Source: Bifidobacterium thermophilum (GTDB lineage Bacteria; Actinomycetota; Actinomycetes; Actinomycetales; Bifidobacteriaceae). Taken from it: a stretch of 64,000 bases of DNA. Within the stretch, counting starts at the first letter, position 1, and every line of letters starts with the position of its first letter. The stretch lies in the NCBI GenBank assembly GCA_000741495.1, contig JGZV01000003.1, positions 62,001 to 126,000 on the forward strand, read 5' to 3'. The position numbers were made by a program, and so were the translations under genes. This document shows, one piece after another, positions 37,191-45,052 of the stretch. Below the pieces are notes generated by a model. It was not told the origin of the DNA and did not search any database. It was given only the letters and a program-made list of their open reading frames with translations.

Positions 37191-37281
37191 CTGATTATTG
37201 CGGTGATACTGCCTTCGCAGTTATTGTTTCGGCGGTTACTGTCTGCGCGGTGTCACCGCCGTTGCGAATGCTGCAATGCAG

Positions 37282-38679
37282 TTATTTGGTTTCGCATGCG
37301 ACACCGTCGTTGTCACGGTCAAGCCGGGGCTCGTAACCCGGATCACCTCGATGGAGGGGAGCCTTGCCGGCTTTTCGCACCTCGGTGCAGTTTTTGTAAT
37401 GCACTGGTGCGGATGGGGCGCTTGGCTTTGACGGCTGTGCAGGCTGTGCAGGCGTGGACGGCTGGGACGGCTGTGATGGCTTGGGATTTGCCGGTTTCGA
37501 GGGTTGAGGAGCCACTGTGTGACCAGCACCGACTGCATACCAACCGATGTCCTCGGCGTGCCAGCCTTGCCCGACCAGTGCATCGTTCTCGGTCTTGCTC
37601 GTCGTATAGTTATGTGTTCCGGTTTTCGCATACGGATTGTATTGGCGGTATACGGGTACGGAACCGGCAGAGTACCAGCCCACGCCTTCGTAGATCCAGC
37701 CGAGCTCGACCAGGTCGTCGCGTTCGGAGATGTTGGTCGTGTAATGGTGGTCGCCGCCTGCAACATACTTGTTGTACAGGCGATACACCGGTGCCCCCGT
37801 GGAGACAGGGGCCTGCCAGCCGGTGCCTTCGTAGATCCAGCCGACGCTTCTCAACGTGTCGCGTTCCTTGACGGATGCGGTGTAGAAATGCTCGCCTGTG
37901 TACCTGTTGTACAGACGGTACATGGACTGCGAATCGTTGGACGGGATGATGTCATGCGAATCGGCGGGAATCTGCTGTGCAGGGCAGCTGCTGAGCACGT
38001 TTTCCATGGCGGACTTCTCGCTTTGCGTCACCCACAGGGAGTACTTCTGTTTCACGCCGATCTGACGCGCGACATACAAGCAGCGGTATCCGGTGTTCGA
38101 TGGCAGCCATTGCGAGGCATCGCTATTGCTTTTCTCCTGGTTCGCTGGGCCGTCCACGGCGAGCAGGTTGTAGGGGTCGTTCGCGAAGTCTTCTCTTTCG
38201 ACATCCGACAGATTCTGGGCGCCGGTCTGCCACGAGTCGGACAACGCTACGACATGGTCGATTTGGACGGCGGTGCTGGTGGTGTTGCCTCGTACGAAAT
38301 CGATTTGCTTGCCCGTGTAGGGGTCGTTGAGATGGCCGCTCGCCACGACGCAGTTATGAGTGTTGCTGCGATATGTGATATTGGTCAGGTCTCTTTTCAG
38401 GATATCGTTGCGGGTGTCGCAGCCGTTGCCGTCCATGTCCGCCCATGCGGGCCCGAATTTCTTGCGCTGGTATCCGCTCTTGGACGCCCGCTCGCTGACC
38501 GTGAGCTGCTGCAGGACGTCCGTTGCCAGCGGCTGCTGTTCGGCGGCGGTAGCCGTATGCGTACCCAGGGTGGTTGCGGACAGCGATACTGTGATGCCGA
38601 TTGTGGCGAGCATGGCAATGACGGTTGTTCTTACGCCGTGATGTTTTCGTGCATGCTCCGCGCTGACAGAGTCATTCAT
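37282..38679 (-). CDS. Secreted DUF1524 (HNH-like) nuclease with three-repeat module and Excalibur domain
   Basis: 465 residues from ATG 38679, which has GGAGGAG at good spacing. The signal peptide ends near TATAAE. The DUF1524 domain (~60-225) shows DMDGNGCDTRNDILKRD, VQIDHVVAL and NLLAVDGPANQEKS, and is paralogous to the membrane-bound protein at 8212-9021. Three repeats follow (~250-390; GEHFYT, GGDHHYT, GTHNYT). A Pro/Ser/Gln linker then leads to a C-terminal Excalibur motif (CTEVRKAG..., DRDNDGVACE), known from other exported nucleases and thought to bind calcium. This is the only minus-strand member of the array. A role in DNA scavenging or attack on neighbours is inference. Confidence 0.85.
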   Translation of the reverse strand: MNDSVSAEHARKHHGVRTTVIAMLATIGITVSLSATTLGTHTATAAEQQPLATDVLQQLTVSERASKSGYQRKKFGPAWADMDGNGCDTRNDILKRDLTNITYRSNTHNCVVASGHLNDPYTGKQIDFVRGNTTSTAVQIDHVVALSDSWQTGAQNLSDVEREDFANDPYNLLAVDGPANQEKSNSDASQWLPSNTGYRCLYVARQIGVKQKYSLWVTQSEKSAMENVLSSCPAQQIPADSHDIIPSNDSQSMYRLYNRYTGEHFYTASVKERDTLRSVGWIYEGTGWQAPVSTGAPVYRLYNKYVAGGDHHYTTNISERDDLVELGWIYEGVGWYSAGSVPVYRQYNPYAKTGTHNYTTSKTENDALVGQGWHAEDIGWYAVGAGHTVAPQPSKPANPKPSQPSQPSTPAQPAQPSKPSAPSAPVHYKNCTEVRKAGKAPLHRGDPGYEPRLDRDNDGVACETK

Positions 38680-38908
38680 GATGGTCGCTCCTCCAACTTG
38701 ATGCTTGTCTCTCACTGTGATGTGCCGTTCAGAATGTGGTACATCACAGCAAATCATAGGCTTATTTACCGATATTTCTCGGATTGACCGGGTATGCGAG
38801 CGTCTCGATTGGAGTGCGCCGGGACGATTCGAAAACGCCGGGTGCAAAGGTATAGTTGCCTGTATTGTTGTGGTAGAGATTCAGTTGTTGAACGCTGAGG
38901 AGAATGGT
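38680..38908. promoter_or_regulatory. Divergent promoter region, nuclease / lysozyme genes
   Basis: A 229-bp gap between two divergent starts within the array. It must hold both promoters. No clear palindromic operator was seen. Confidence 0.4.
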
Positions 38909-40315
38909 ATGGGCAAGCTAGCTGAGATGCACTTCAGCGGGAGGGCCGTCATCCGTGCAGTCGCGGCGGCGGTCTCGCTGCTGATGCTGGTGCCGGCATC
39001 GTTCGCCATGGCTGATACGGCCCAGTCGCCCGAGGCCAGTGCCGAATCGACGGACGGCCTTCCGCCGAATCCGCGTCATTCTTGGGAAACCAGCGCCTCC
39101 CAGTCGGCATCGTCGCCGGACGAGAGCGGCTCGTTGTCTCTTCAGGCGTCTTCGTCGCCGTATTGGCGTAACGGCAATTTCTATGATGGCAAGGGCGCGC
39201 TGTTCGCGGCAAGCGGCATGAAAGTCGCGGATATCTCGGAATGGCAGTCCTACCGCAACGGCAAACTGGTCAAGAACATCGACTGGAACGCCGTGAATGG
39301 CGCAAGCGGCGTCAACGGCGTGATTCTGCGCGTGGGGTACAGCGAAACGCTTGATAAGTCCTTCGCCTACAACATCAAGGAAGTCAAGAGGCTCGGCATT
39401 CCTTACGGTATCTACCACTTCAGCTATGCGACCAATGCCAGCGAGGCCAAGGCCGAGGGGCAGTGGGTCGCGAAAACCCTGAAAAGCTATGGTGCGACGA
39501 ATCTGGCGTACCCCATTTTCTATGACCTTGAATCCTGGTCGTGGAAAAGCAACGGGGTGACGCACGCCTCTCCGTCGAACCCAGCTACGAACCAAGCGAT
39601 ATTCAACGCTTTCGCATCAGCAATGAAGCAGGCGGGATTCTCGGACAACTCCCTGCGGATCTACACGAGCGCGTATCGTCTGCAACACGAGCTGAACACC
39701 GATGCACTGCATCGCCGTGCATCGTGGGTCGCCCAATACGGCACGAAATTGCAGTACCCGTATCCGTATAACGGTTCTGATTTGGGATGGCAGTATACGG
39801 ATGCCGCCAGCGTCGCGGGAATCAGCGGTCCGCAACCCAAGGTTGACATGAGCGCATTTCGCAATCCGTGCACGCAGGGCGCAACCTCGACGAAAAAGCC
39901 GGTATACCGCTTGTTTAATCCGAATTCGGCAAAACACCATTACACGGTGTCCTCTCAAGAATGCCAGGTGCTGGTAAACCTTGGTTGGAAGTTCGAGACC
40001 ACCGCCTTCTACGGGTACCAGACCAGCGCCATCGCCAAACTGCATGACAGCGATGTGAAGGCGGTGTTCCGAGAATACAATCCGAATGACGGCAACCATA
40101 ATTTCACCACCAGCGTCATCGAGCACGAGACCTTGGCCAGCAAGGGCTGGAAGGCCGAGGACATCGCGTGGCTCGCCCCATTGAAGGGGACTACGGTCTA
40201 CCGCCTGTACAACGCATACAACGGCGAGCACCTGTATACGACAGACAAGAACGAGTACAACACGCTTCCAAGATACGGATGGCGACAGGAAGGCACTGCC
40301 TGGATGAGTTTGTGA
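38909..40315 (+). CDS. Secreted GH25 lysozyme with permuted three-repeat module
   Basis: 468 residues from ATG 38909, preceded by GAGGAG. The signal peptide ends near FAMADT. The GH25 domain (~103-325) has Asp108 in VADISEWQ and Asp206/Glu208 in FYDLES, the catalytic acids of this fold, plus YGIYHFSY. It should cut the glycan strands of peptidoglycan. The C-terminal repeats (~331-468) are in the order type 2 (SAKHHYT), type 3 (GNHNFTT), type 1 (GEHLYTT), a circular permutation of the usual 1-2-3 order. No sortase motif. A hairpin separates it from the next gene. Confidence 0.9.
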   Translation: MGKLAEMHFSGRAVIRAVAAAVSLLMLVPASFAMADTAQSPEASAESTDGLPPNPRHSWETSASQSASSPDESGSLSLQASSSPYWRNGNFYDGKGALFAASGMKVADISEWQSYRNGKLVKNIDWNAVNGASGVNGVILRVGYSETLDKSFAYNIKEVKRLGIPYGIYHFSYATNASEAKAEGQWVAKTLKSYGATNLAYPIFYDLESWSWKSNGVTHASPSNPATNQAIFNAFASAMKQAGFSDNSLRIYTSAYRLQHELNTDALHRRASWVAQYGTKLQYPYPYNGSDLGWQYTDAASVAGISGPQPKVDMSAFRNPCTQGATSTKKPVYRLFNPNSAKHHYTVSSQECQVLVNLGWKFETTAFYGYQTSAIAKLHDSDVKAVFREYNPNDGNHNFTTSVIEHETLASKGWKAEDIAWLAPLKGTTVYRLYNAYNGEHLYTTDKNEYNTLPRYGWRQEGTAWMSL

Positions 40316-40377
40316 ACTTTGAACAGGGCTATGCCTATACAATGAATTTCGGCGACCAGCCGATTTGATAGATGCGT

Positions 40378-40408
40378 GGCAGCGACGAGGATTGGGCCCG
40401 TCGCTGCC
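40378..40408 (+). terminator. Hairpin between lysozyme and NlpC/P60 genes
   Basis: GGCAGCGACG (40378-40387) pairs perfectly with CGTCGCTGCC (40399-40408). It sits 16 bp before the next ATG, so it may attenuate read-through or affect the ribosome site. Confidence 0.5.
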
Positions 40409-40423
40409 TGTGGGGAAGAAGAC

Positions 40424-42319
40424 ATGGGGAAAATCCAGAAGCCATTGGTCACGTCGGTTGCTATTACGGCTATCGCTGCTGTGACCTTGCAATTGCCCGG
40501 GACGAGCGCATTCGCTGCCAATGCTGAGGCGCTCGAAGGCAGCGGGACCGCATCGTCGTCCGTAACGACATCATCGTCTCAAACGGTATTCGATACTTCT
40601 GATGGACATGAACACTCCAATCCGTCTGCGAATACAGGTTCCTACGGGGGCATCGAATCCAACGGCGAGACGGGCTCCACTGAGGTTCTCGATGTGCAAG
40701 AACCGGGAAAGAGCCAAAGCCCAACGACGAATCTAGGTGATGGCAATGGTTCCGACCCAGTACCGCAGGCCGATCAGCCGGCTGTGCCCGCTCCCGAAGC
40801 AGACCCCAATGCCGGCGCCAGCCTTCAGGCAGCTTCCCCGCGTTCTTCCGACTCTGCCAATCCCTCCAAGAAATCAGATGGGACATTCAAAGCGGTTATC
40901 GGTGAAGGAGAAACGTCCAAGAGCATCAGCTTCTCTAACATTTACCGCCTGTACAATCCGTACAGCGGAGAGCATTTCTACACCCCGAACCTTGACGAGG
41001 CAAAGAAGATCGCTGCCGTTGGATGGCAGTGGGAGGGCATGGCATGGGTGTCCAGCTCCGACGGCACGCCGGTCTACCGCCTGTACAACCCGTTCGGCGG
41101 CATCCACCATTACACGGTGAACGCAGGTGAACGGGACGCCTTGGTCAAGGCGGGTTGGCGTGCCGAGGGGACAAGCTGGACCAGTGATTCTTCGCGTGCG
41201 CAGACGGTCTACCGTCTGTACAATCCATATTCAGGCAACGGCGCACACCATTACACGCGCAGCAGTGCGGAGCGCAATGCCTTGGTCAAGGCCGGGTGGC
41301 GAAACGAGAATGTCGCATGGTATGCATCTGGCGTATCAACGCAGCCGATTCAACCGTTCTGGCTTGTCACGTCCGCTTGGGGATCCGCGAAACGATACTG
41401 GGTGCAAGGCGATACTGCAATCGCGAAGAACCGTCTGATCACGGCCGCAGAAGGCGCCGGCTACCTGGCGATGGCACGTCAGGACGGGTCGGTGTACACA
41501 TCCCCGGCGCCTTTGGCGAATGGCACGGTATTGCTGGCTGAGCAGAACGGCCGTCTCTGCACCCACGACACGGGATGGATGGTGACCAATGCGTATTCCG
41601 GGGCTTTACATCGGTATTATGTCATGAAGGCCGCGCAGGGCTATTCCGTAGCAAAAACAGGACTTTTCATCATCGGCAAGGCATCGTATTATGCGAATCC
41701 GTCCACGGGAATCGTCGCAACCAACCAATACCTTGCGTACAAGGGCGTCTGGTATCACGCCGATTCCGCCGGCGTGCTGACACTGGTTCGCACAGGCAAG
41801 ATCGGGTGGCAGAACCCGGCCCCGTATTATCAAGTGTCCTCGTATGATGTTCGGACTGTCGGCAGCGGTCTGTTCTCGTATAAGCAGAAATCCCGTCTCC
41901 CGATTGACGCGACCAGAGAGCAAGCAACGGAGATTTTCATTCAGACAGCATTGTCTTACCTTGGAACCCCTTATCACTGGGATTACGCGCTCCAGCCGGG
42001 CATCGGAGTGGACTGCGCGGGACTGGTCCAAGTCAGTATGGAATCGGTTGGCATGCAGACCCCGTATAACGCTTACGACCATTATTTCGACCCCTGGCAG
42101 TCACACAACGCTGACAACATGTGGAACGACCCGCGAATCATGAAAGTCCCGGTGAATCAACGGCGCAGGGGAGACATCATCTTGTACCCAGGCCATGTGG
42201 CGATTTACCTGGGCAACGACACGGTCATCAACGCGTACCCCCCCGCGCGTCGAATACGACAGCATGTGGCGATGGAAGGTACGCGGAGTGGGAAGGCTGT
42301 TTATCTGACATGCCCATGA
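40424..42319 (+). CDS. Secreted NlpC/P60 peptidase with internal three-repeat module
   Basis: 631 residues from ATG 40424 (GGGGAAGAAG upstream). The signal peptide ends near SAFAAN. A polar Ser/Asp-rich linker covers ~35-165. Three repeats (~168-305: GEHFYT, GIHHYT, GAHHYT) lie in the middle, not at the end as in the other array members, and the third is type 2-like instead of type 3. A Tyr/Trp-rich stretch (~308-485) resembles choline- or glucan-binding repeats. The NlpC/P60 domain (~500-631) has Cys531 in VDCAGLV and His591 in PGHVAIYLG. It should cut peptidoglycan stem peptides. Its stop overlaps an ATG of the next gene's frame (ATGA at 42316), so translation may be coupled. Confidence 0.88.
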   Translation: MGKIQKPLVTSVAITAIAAVTLQLPGTSAFAANAEALEGSGTASSSVTTSSSQTVFDTSDGHEHSNPSANTGSYGGIESNGETGSTEVLDVQEPGKSQSPTTNLGDGNGSDPVPQADQPAVPAPEADPNAGASLQAASPRSSDSANPSKKSDGTFKAVIGEGETSKSISFSNIYRLYNPYSGEHFYTPNLDEAKKIAAVGWQWEGMAWVSSSDGTPVYRLYNPFGGIHHYTVNAGERDALVKAGWRAEGTSWTSDSSRAQTVYRLYNPYSGNGAHHYTRSSAERNALVKAGWRNENVAWYASGVSTQPIQPFWLVTSAWGSAKRYWVQGDTAIAKNRLITAAEGAGYLAMARQDGSVYTSPAPLANGTVLLAEQNGRLCTHDTGWMVTNAYSGALHRYYVMKAAQGYSVAKTGLFIIGKASYYANPSTGIVATNQYLAYKGVWYHADSAGVLTLVRTGKIGWQNPAPYYQVSSYDVRTVGSGLFSYKQKSRLPIDATREQATEIFIQTALSYLGTPYHWDYALQPGIGVDCAGLVQVSMESVGMQTPYNAYDHYFDPWQSHNADNMWNDPRIMKVPVNQRRRGDIILYPGHVAIYLGNDTVINAYPPARRIRQHVAMEGTRSGKAVYLTCP

Positions 42320-42375
42320 ATACCTCTGGAAATCCGATGCCGGATACCCCGGTACCAGACAAGGAACGACGCACA

Positions 42376-44565
42376 ATGATCATTGATCGGTTCACAATGC
42401 CCGCCCGGCGTGCCGCAACGGCCTGGGGTTCCAAGATTTGCAAAGGCACGGTTTCAGCTGTCGCCGCGGCTGCCATGCTGCTGGCGCCGAGCGCAATCAC
42501 CGCGTCTGCCGCAACAATATATTCATCCGACAGTTCCGGGATTGTGGGGGCAACGGCCTATTCGGATGCGCCCAGAAACTTTGTCATCAATCTCGGCACC
42601 ACCGCCAAACCGCTGAAATCTGGGCAATTCGAGCATGCCGTGTCGCTTGTGCAGACGCTCGGCGCTGTCCCTCTCGCACAATACCCGCAGATTGGAGTGC
42701 TATTCACACAATCCACGGATGCGGATTTTGCCCGCGAACTCGCCGACCAGCTTACTGCCTCGGCTATTCCTTTCCACTCCGTGGCTGCCAGTCGATCGAC
42801 TGACACGGTGAAAAAAGACGGTTCCGATGTTGTACAAGGCAGTGAAGTAGTGGTTCCATCGGCCACCAGGTTGTCAGGAGGGGCAGGCGGCTCCGGGGAC
42901 GAAGCGTCGCCGGATGCTACGGAACAAGGAGAGACCAAGACGCCGGACGGCACCAGCCAGGTGCCGGTGAATCGAATGACCATCGACCCTGAGTCCGACA
43001 ATGGGCTCGATTCCAGTGGTATCAGCGGGAAAACAGTGGTTTCCAGCGGTTCGGCAGCGGATCCCGATGTTGGCGACGGCGACAATGCCGCGTGGGGGAT
43101 TAAGGCGATTCACGCCGACACTGCATACGCATCGGCCGTGTCCACAATATCGAGAACCGTGACGGTCGGAATCCTCGATTCCGGCATCGACGATACCCAT
43201 GCGGACCTGAAAGCGAATATCGACAGCGCGGATTCCGCTGGATGCACCAACAACGGCATCGCCCAGACGGATCATGCCTCGTGGACCAACTACAAAACCG
43301 CATCCGGAACGTACGATGATGTCAGTGGTGACCAGCTTACCGGATGGTCCCACGCCACGCATGTGGCAGGCATCGTGGGAGCCGCTCACAACGGGTCAGG
43401 CGTGCAAGGAGTCGACCCCCAAGCCAGACTCGCATCGGTTCGAATCGCGAACTCCAGCGGAAACATCTGGTCTGAATACGTGGTGTGCGGTGTCATGTGG
43501 TCGGCTTCCAAACATTTCGCGGTGACCAACAACAGCTACAGCGGTTTCGTCAAGCTCAGCGATGTGCAGGGCGCCGCACAGTATGAAGCGTTGCGGCGCG
43601 CATTCGCATACGCACAATCCCAGAACGTCGTGGTTGTGGCAGCTGCCGGCAATAACAACGTGAACCTGGATGCGGTCGCTCCCGCCGGATGGCGCAACAT
43701 TCCCGGCGATTTCCCCGGTGTCGTGACCGTGTCGAACGTAGAGCTCACCAGCGGCAACGCCCTTGGCCGGTTGGAAAGGTACGCAGGTGAAGAGGGGTCG
43801 AATTACGGTGCACAGCATATCGATATCGCCGCACCGGGAACCGATATCCTCTCAACATGTCCGAAAGCGTATTACAGCACCGGGAAAGACCCTATCGACA
43901 CGTGCAGCATGACCGGCACATCGATGGCGGCGCCCCATGTGGTCGGTGTGGTGGCCATCCTGCGATCCATATTCCCCAAGGCGACGGTCGACGGCATCAC
44001 CAGCATGCTCAAGAGCGAAGCCAATACGGAATACGGTAGATTGCAGCCGCCCAACCCCAGCAGTGAAGAATACCGGGGAGCCGGCCTCGCCAACGCATTC
44101 GCCGCATTGGGCGGCAACACGCTGAACATTTCAGGCACCAGCACGCGCGTACCCGTGTACCGCCTGTACAATCCCTATTCGAAGTACGGGCTGCACCATC
44201 TGACAACCAGCGCGCAAGAACGGGACAAGCTGATTTCCCTCGGATGGAAACTGGACGGGACGGTTTTCGTCGCCGTCAGCAAGAATTCCACGAATGCGGT
44301 GCCGGTATACCGGGAATACAACCCGAACAATGGAACCCACAATTGGACATTGGACGTCAAAGAGCATCAGGCGTTGGTAAAGCTCGGCTGGCGCAACGAG
44401 GGAATCGCATGGTATGTGCGCGATGACGGCCAAGTACCGGTATGGCGCCTGTACAACCCGTATTCCGGCGAACACATCTACACGCGGAGCGTACAAGAAT
44501 ATGCGACGTTGAAGAACAATGTGGGCTGGCGCGGGGAAGGACTCGCCTGGCTAGGCATCAACTGA
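42376..44565 (+). CDS. Secreted subtilisin-like (S8) protease with permuted three-repeat module
   Basis: 729 residues from ATG 42376 (AAGGA ten bases upstream); in-frame ATGs at 42310 and 42316 overlap the previous stop and could give a longer signal region. The signal peptide ends near ITASAAT. Residues ~50-220 look like a propeptide and linker. The S8 domain shows Asp268 (ILDSGIDDTH), His329 (SHATHVAGI) and Ser516 (GTSMAAPH). The C-terminal repeats (~594-729) are in the order type 2 (GLHHLTT), type 3 (GTHNWTL), type 1 (GEHIYT), the same permutation as in the lysozyme. It may mature other array proteins or attack outside targets; both are inference. Confidence 0.9.
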   Translation: MIIDRFTMPARRAATAWGSKICKGTVSAVAAAAMLLAPSAITASAATIYSSDSSGIVGATAYSDAPRNFVINLGTTAKPLKSGQFEHAVSLVQTLGAVPLAQYPQIGVLFTQSTDADFARELADQLTASAIPFHSVAASRSTDTVKKDGSDVVQGSEVVVPSATRLSGGAGGSGDEASPDATEQGETKTPDGTSQVPVNRMTIDPESDNGLDSSGISGKTVVSSGSAADPDVGDGDNAAWGIKAIHADTAYASAVSTISRTVTVGILDSGIDDTHADLKANIDSADSAGCTNNGIAQTDHASWTNYKTASGTYDDVSGDQLTGWSHATHVAGIVGAAHNGSGVQGVDPQARLASVRIANSSGNIWSEYVVCGVMWSASKHFAVTNNSYSGFVKLSDVQGAAQYEALRRAFAYAQSQNVVVVAAAGNNNVNLDAVAPAGWRNIPGDFPGVVTVSNVELTSGNALGRLERYAGEEGSNYGAQHIDIAAPGTDILSTCPKAYYSTGKDPIDTCSMTGTSMAAPHVVGVVAILRSIFPKATVDGITSMLKSEANTEYGRLQPPNPSSEEYRGAGLANAFAALGGNTLNISGTSTRVPVYRLYNPYSKYGLHHLTTSAQERDKLISLGWKLDGTVFVAVSKNSTNAVPVYREYNPNNGTHNWTLDVKEHQALVKLGWRNEGIAWYVRDDGQVPVWRLYNPYSGEHIYTRSVQEYATLKNNVGWRGEGLAWLGIN

Positions 44566-45052
44566 TGGACTCAGGGGAAAGCGGCGTATCAGTGGCATCA
44601 GTTGGCTGGGTTCTGCCGGGCAAGATATCCATGGGTGCTCTGGTTGTGGCTGTGCTTGCTGCTTTATAAGCCAATATGAGTCTTGTACGCAGACGCGCTT
44701 GAGCCGGGCGCCTTCGCGTTGTGACTTTCCGTGGCTTGTGCCGATGCTACGTGTGTCTGTGATGCGGGGGCGTGCCGGGCGGGAGGCGGTGCTGGCGCTG
44801 GCATGTGCGGATGTGCGGAATGGGTTCTGGCGGGTACTGCGGGTAACGCGGATTGCATGTGGTGGTGTGGTTGCCTTGGTTGACGGTTGCCGTGTGAGTG
44901 GTGTACGGGGGGACGCTTCACTTCAGTTGCGGTGTTCATTGGAGTCCGTCAACCTGCTGTTTTGACTACGGGGGGGGGGTATGTTGTGGTTGTGTGGGGA
45001 GGGTGTTGGTTGTTCTCCCGCTTTTTTGAAGAGTTATGTTTTGGAGGGTGCC
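44566..45052. other. Intergenic region with homopolymer promoter
   Basis: About 487 bp. No gene is supported. The distal part holds a G10 tract within a promoter-like sequence, recorded separately. GGAGGG precedes ATG 45053. Confidence 0.4.
44962..44985 (+). promoter_or_regulatory. Candidate phase-variable promoter with G10 spacer
   Basis: TTGACT (44962-44967, -35-like) is followed by AC, ten G residues (44970-44979) and TATGTT (44980-44985, -10-like). The present spacer is 12 bases, shorter than the usual 17. Slippage in the G run would change promoter strength. Start codon is 67 bp further on. Confidence 0.5.

Noticed and set aside
42239-42246. C7 run at the end of the NlpC/P60 gene as a slippage switch
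   Set aside because: It is short, lies after the catalytic domain and would change only the last ~25 residues.
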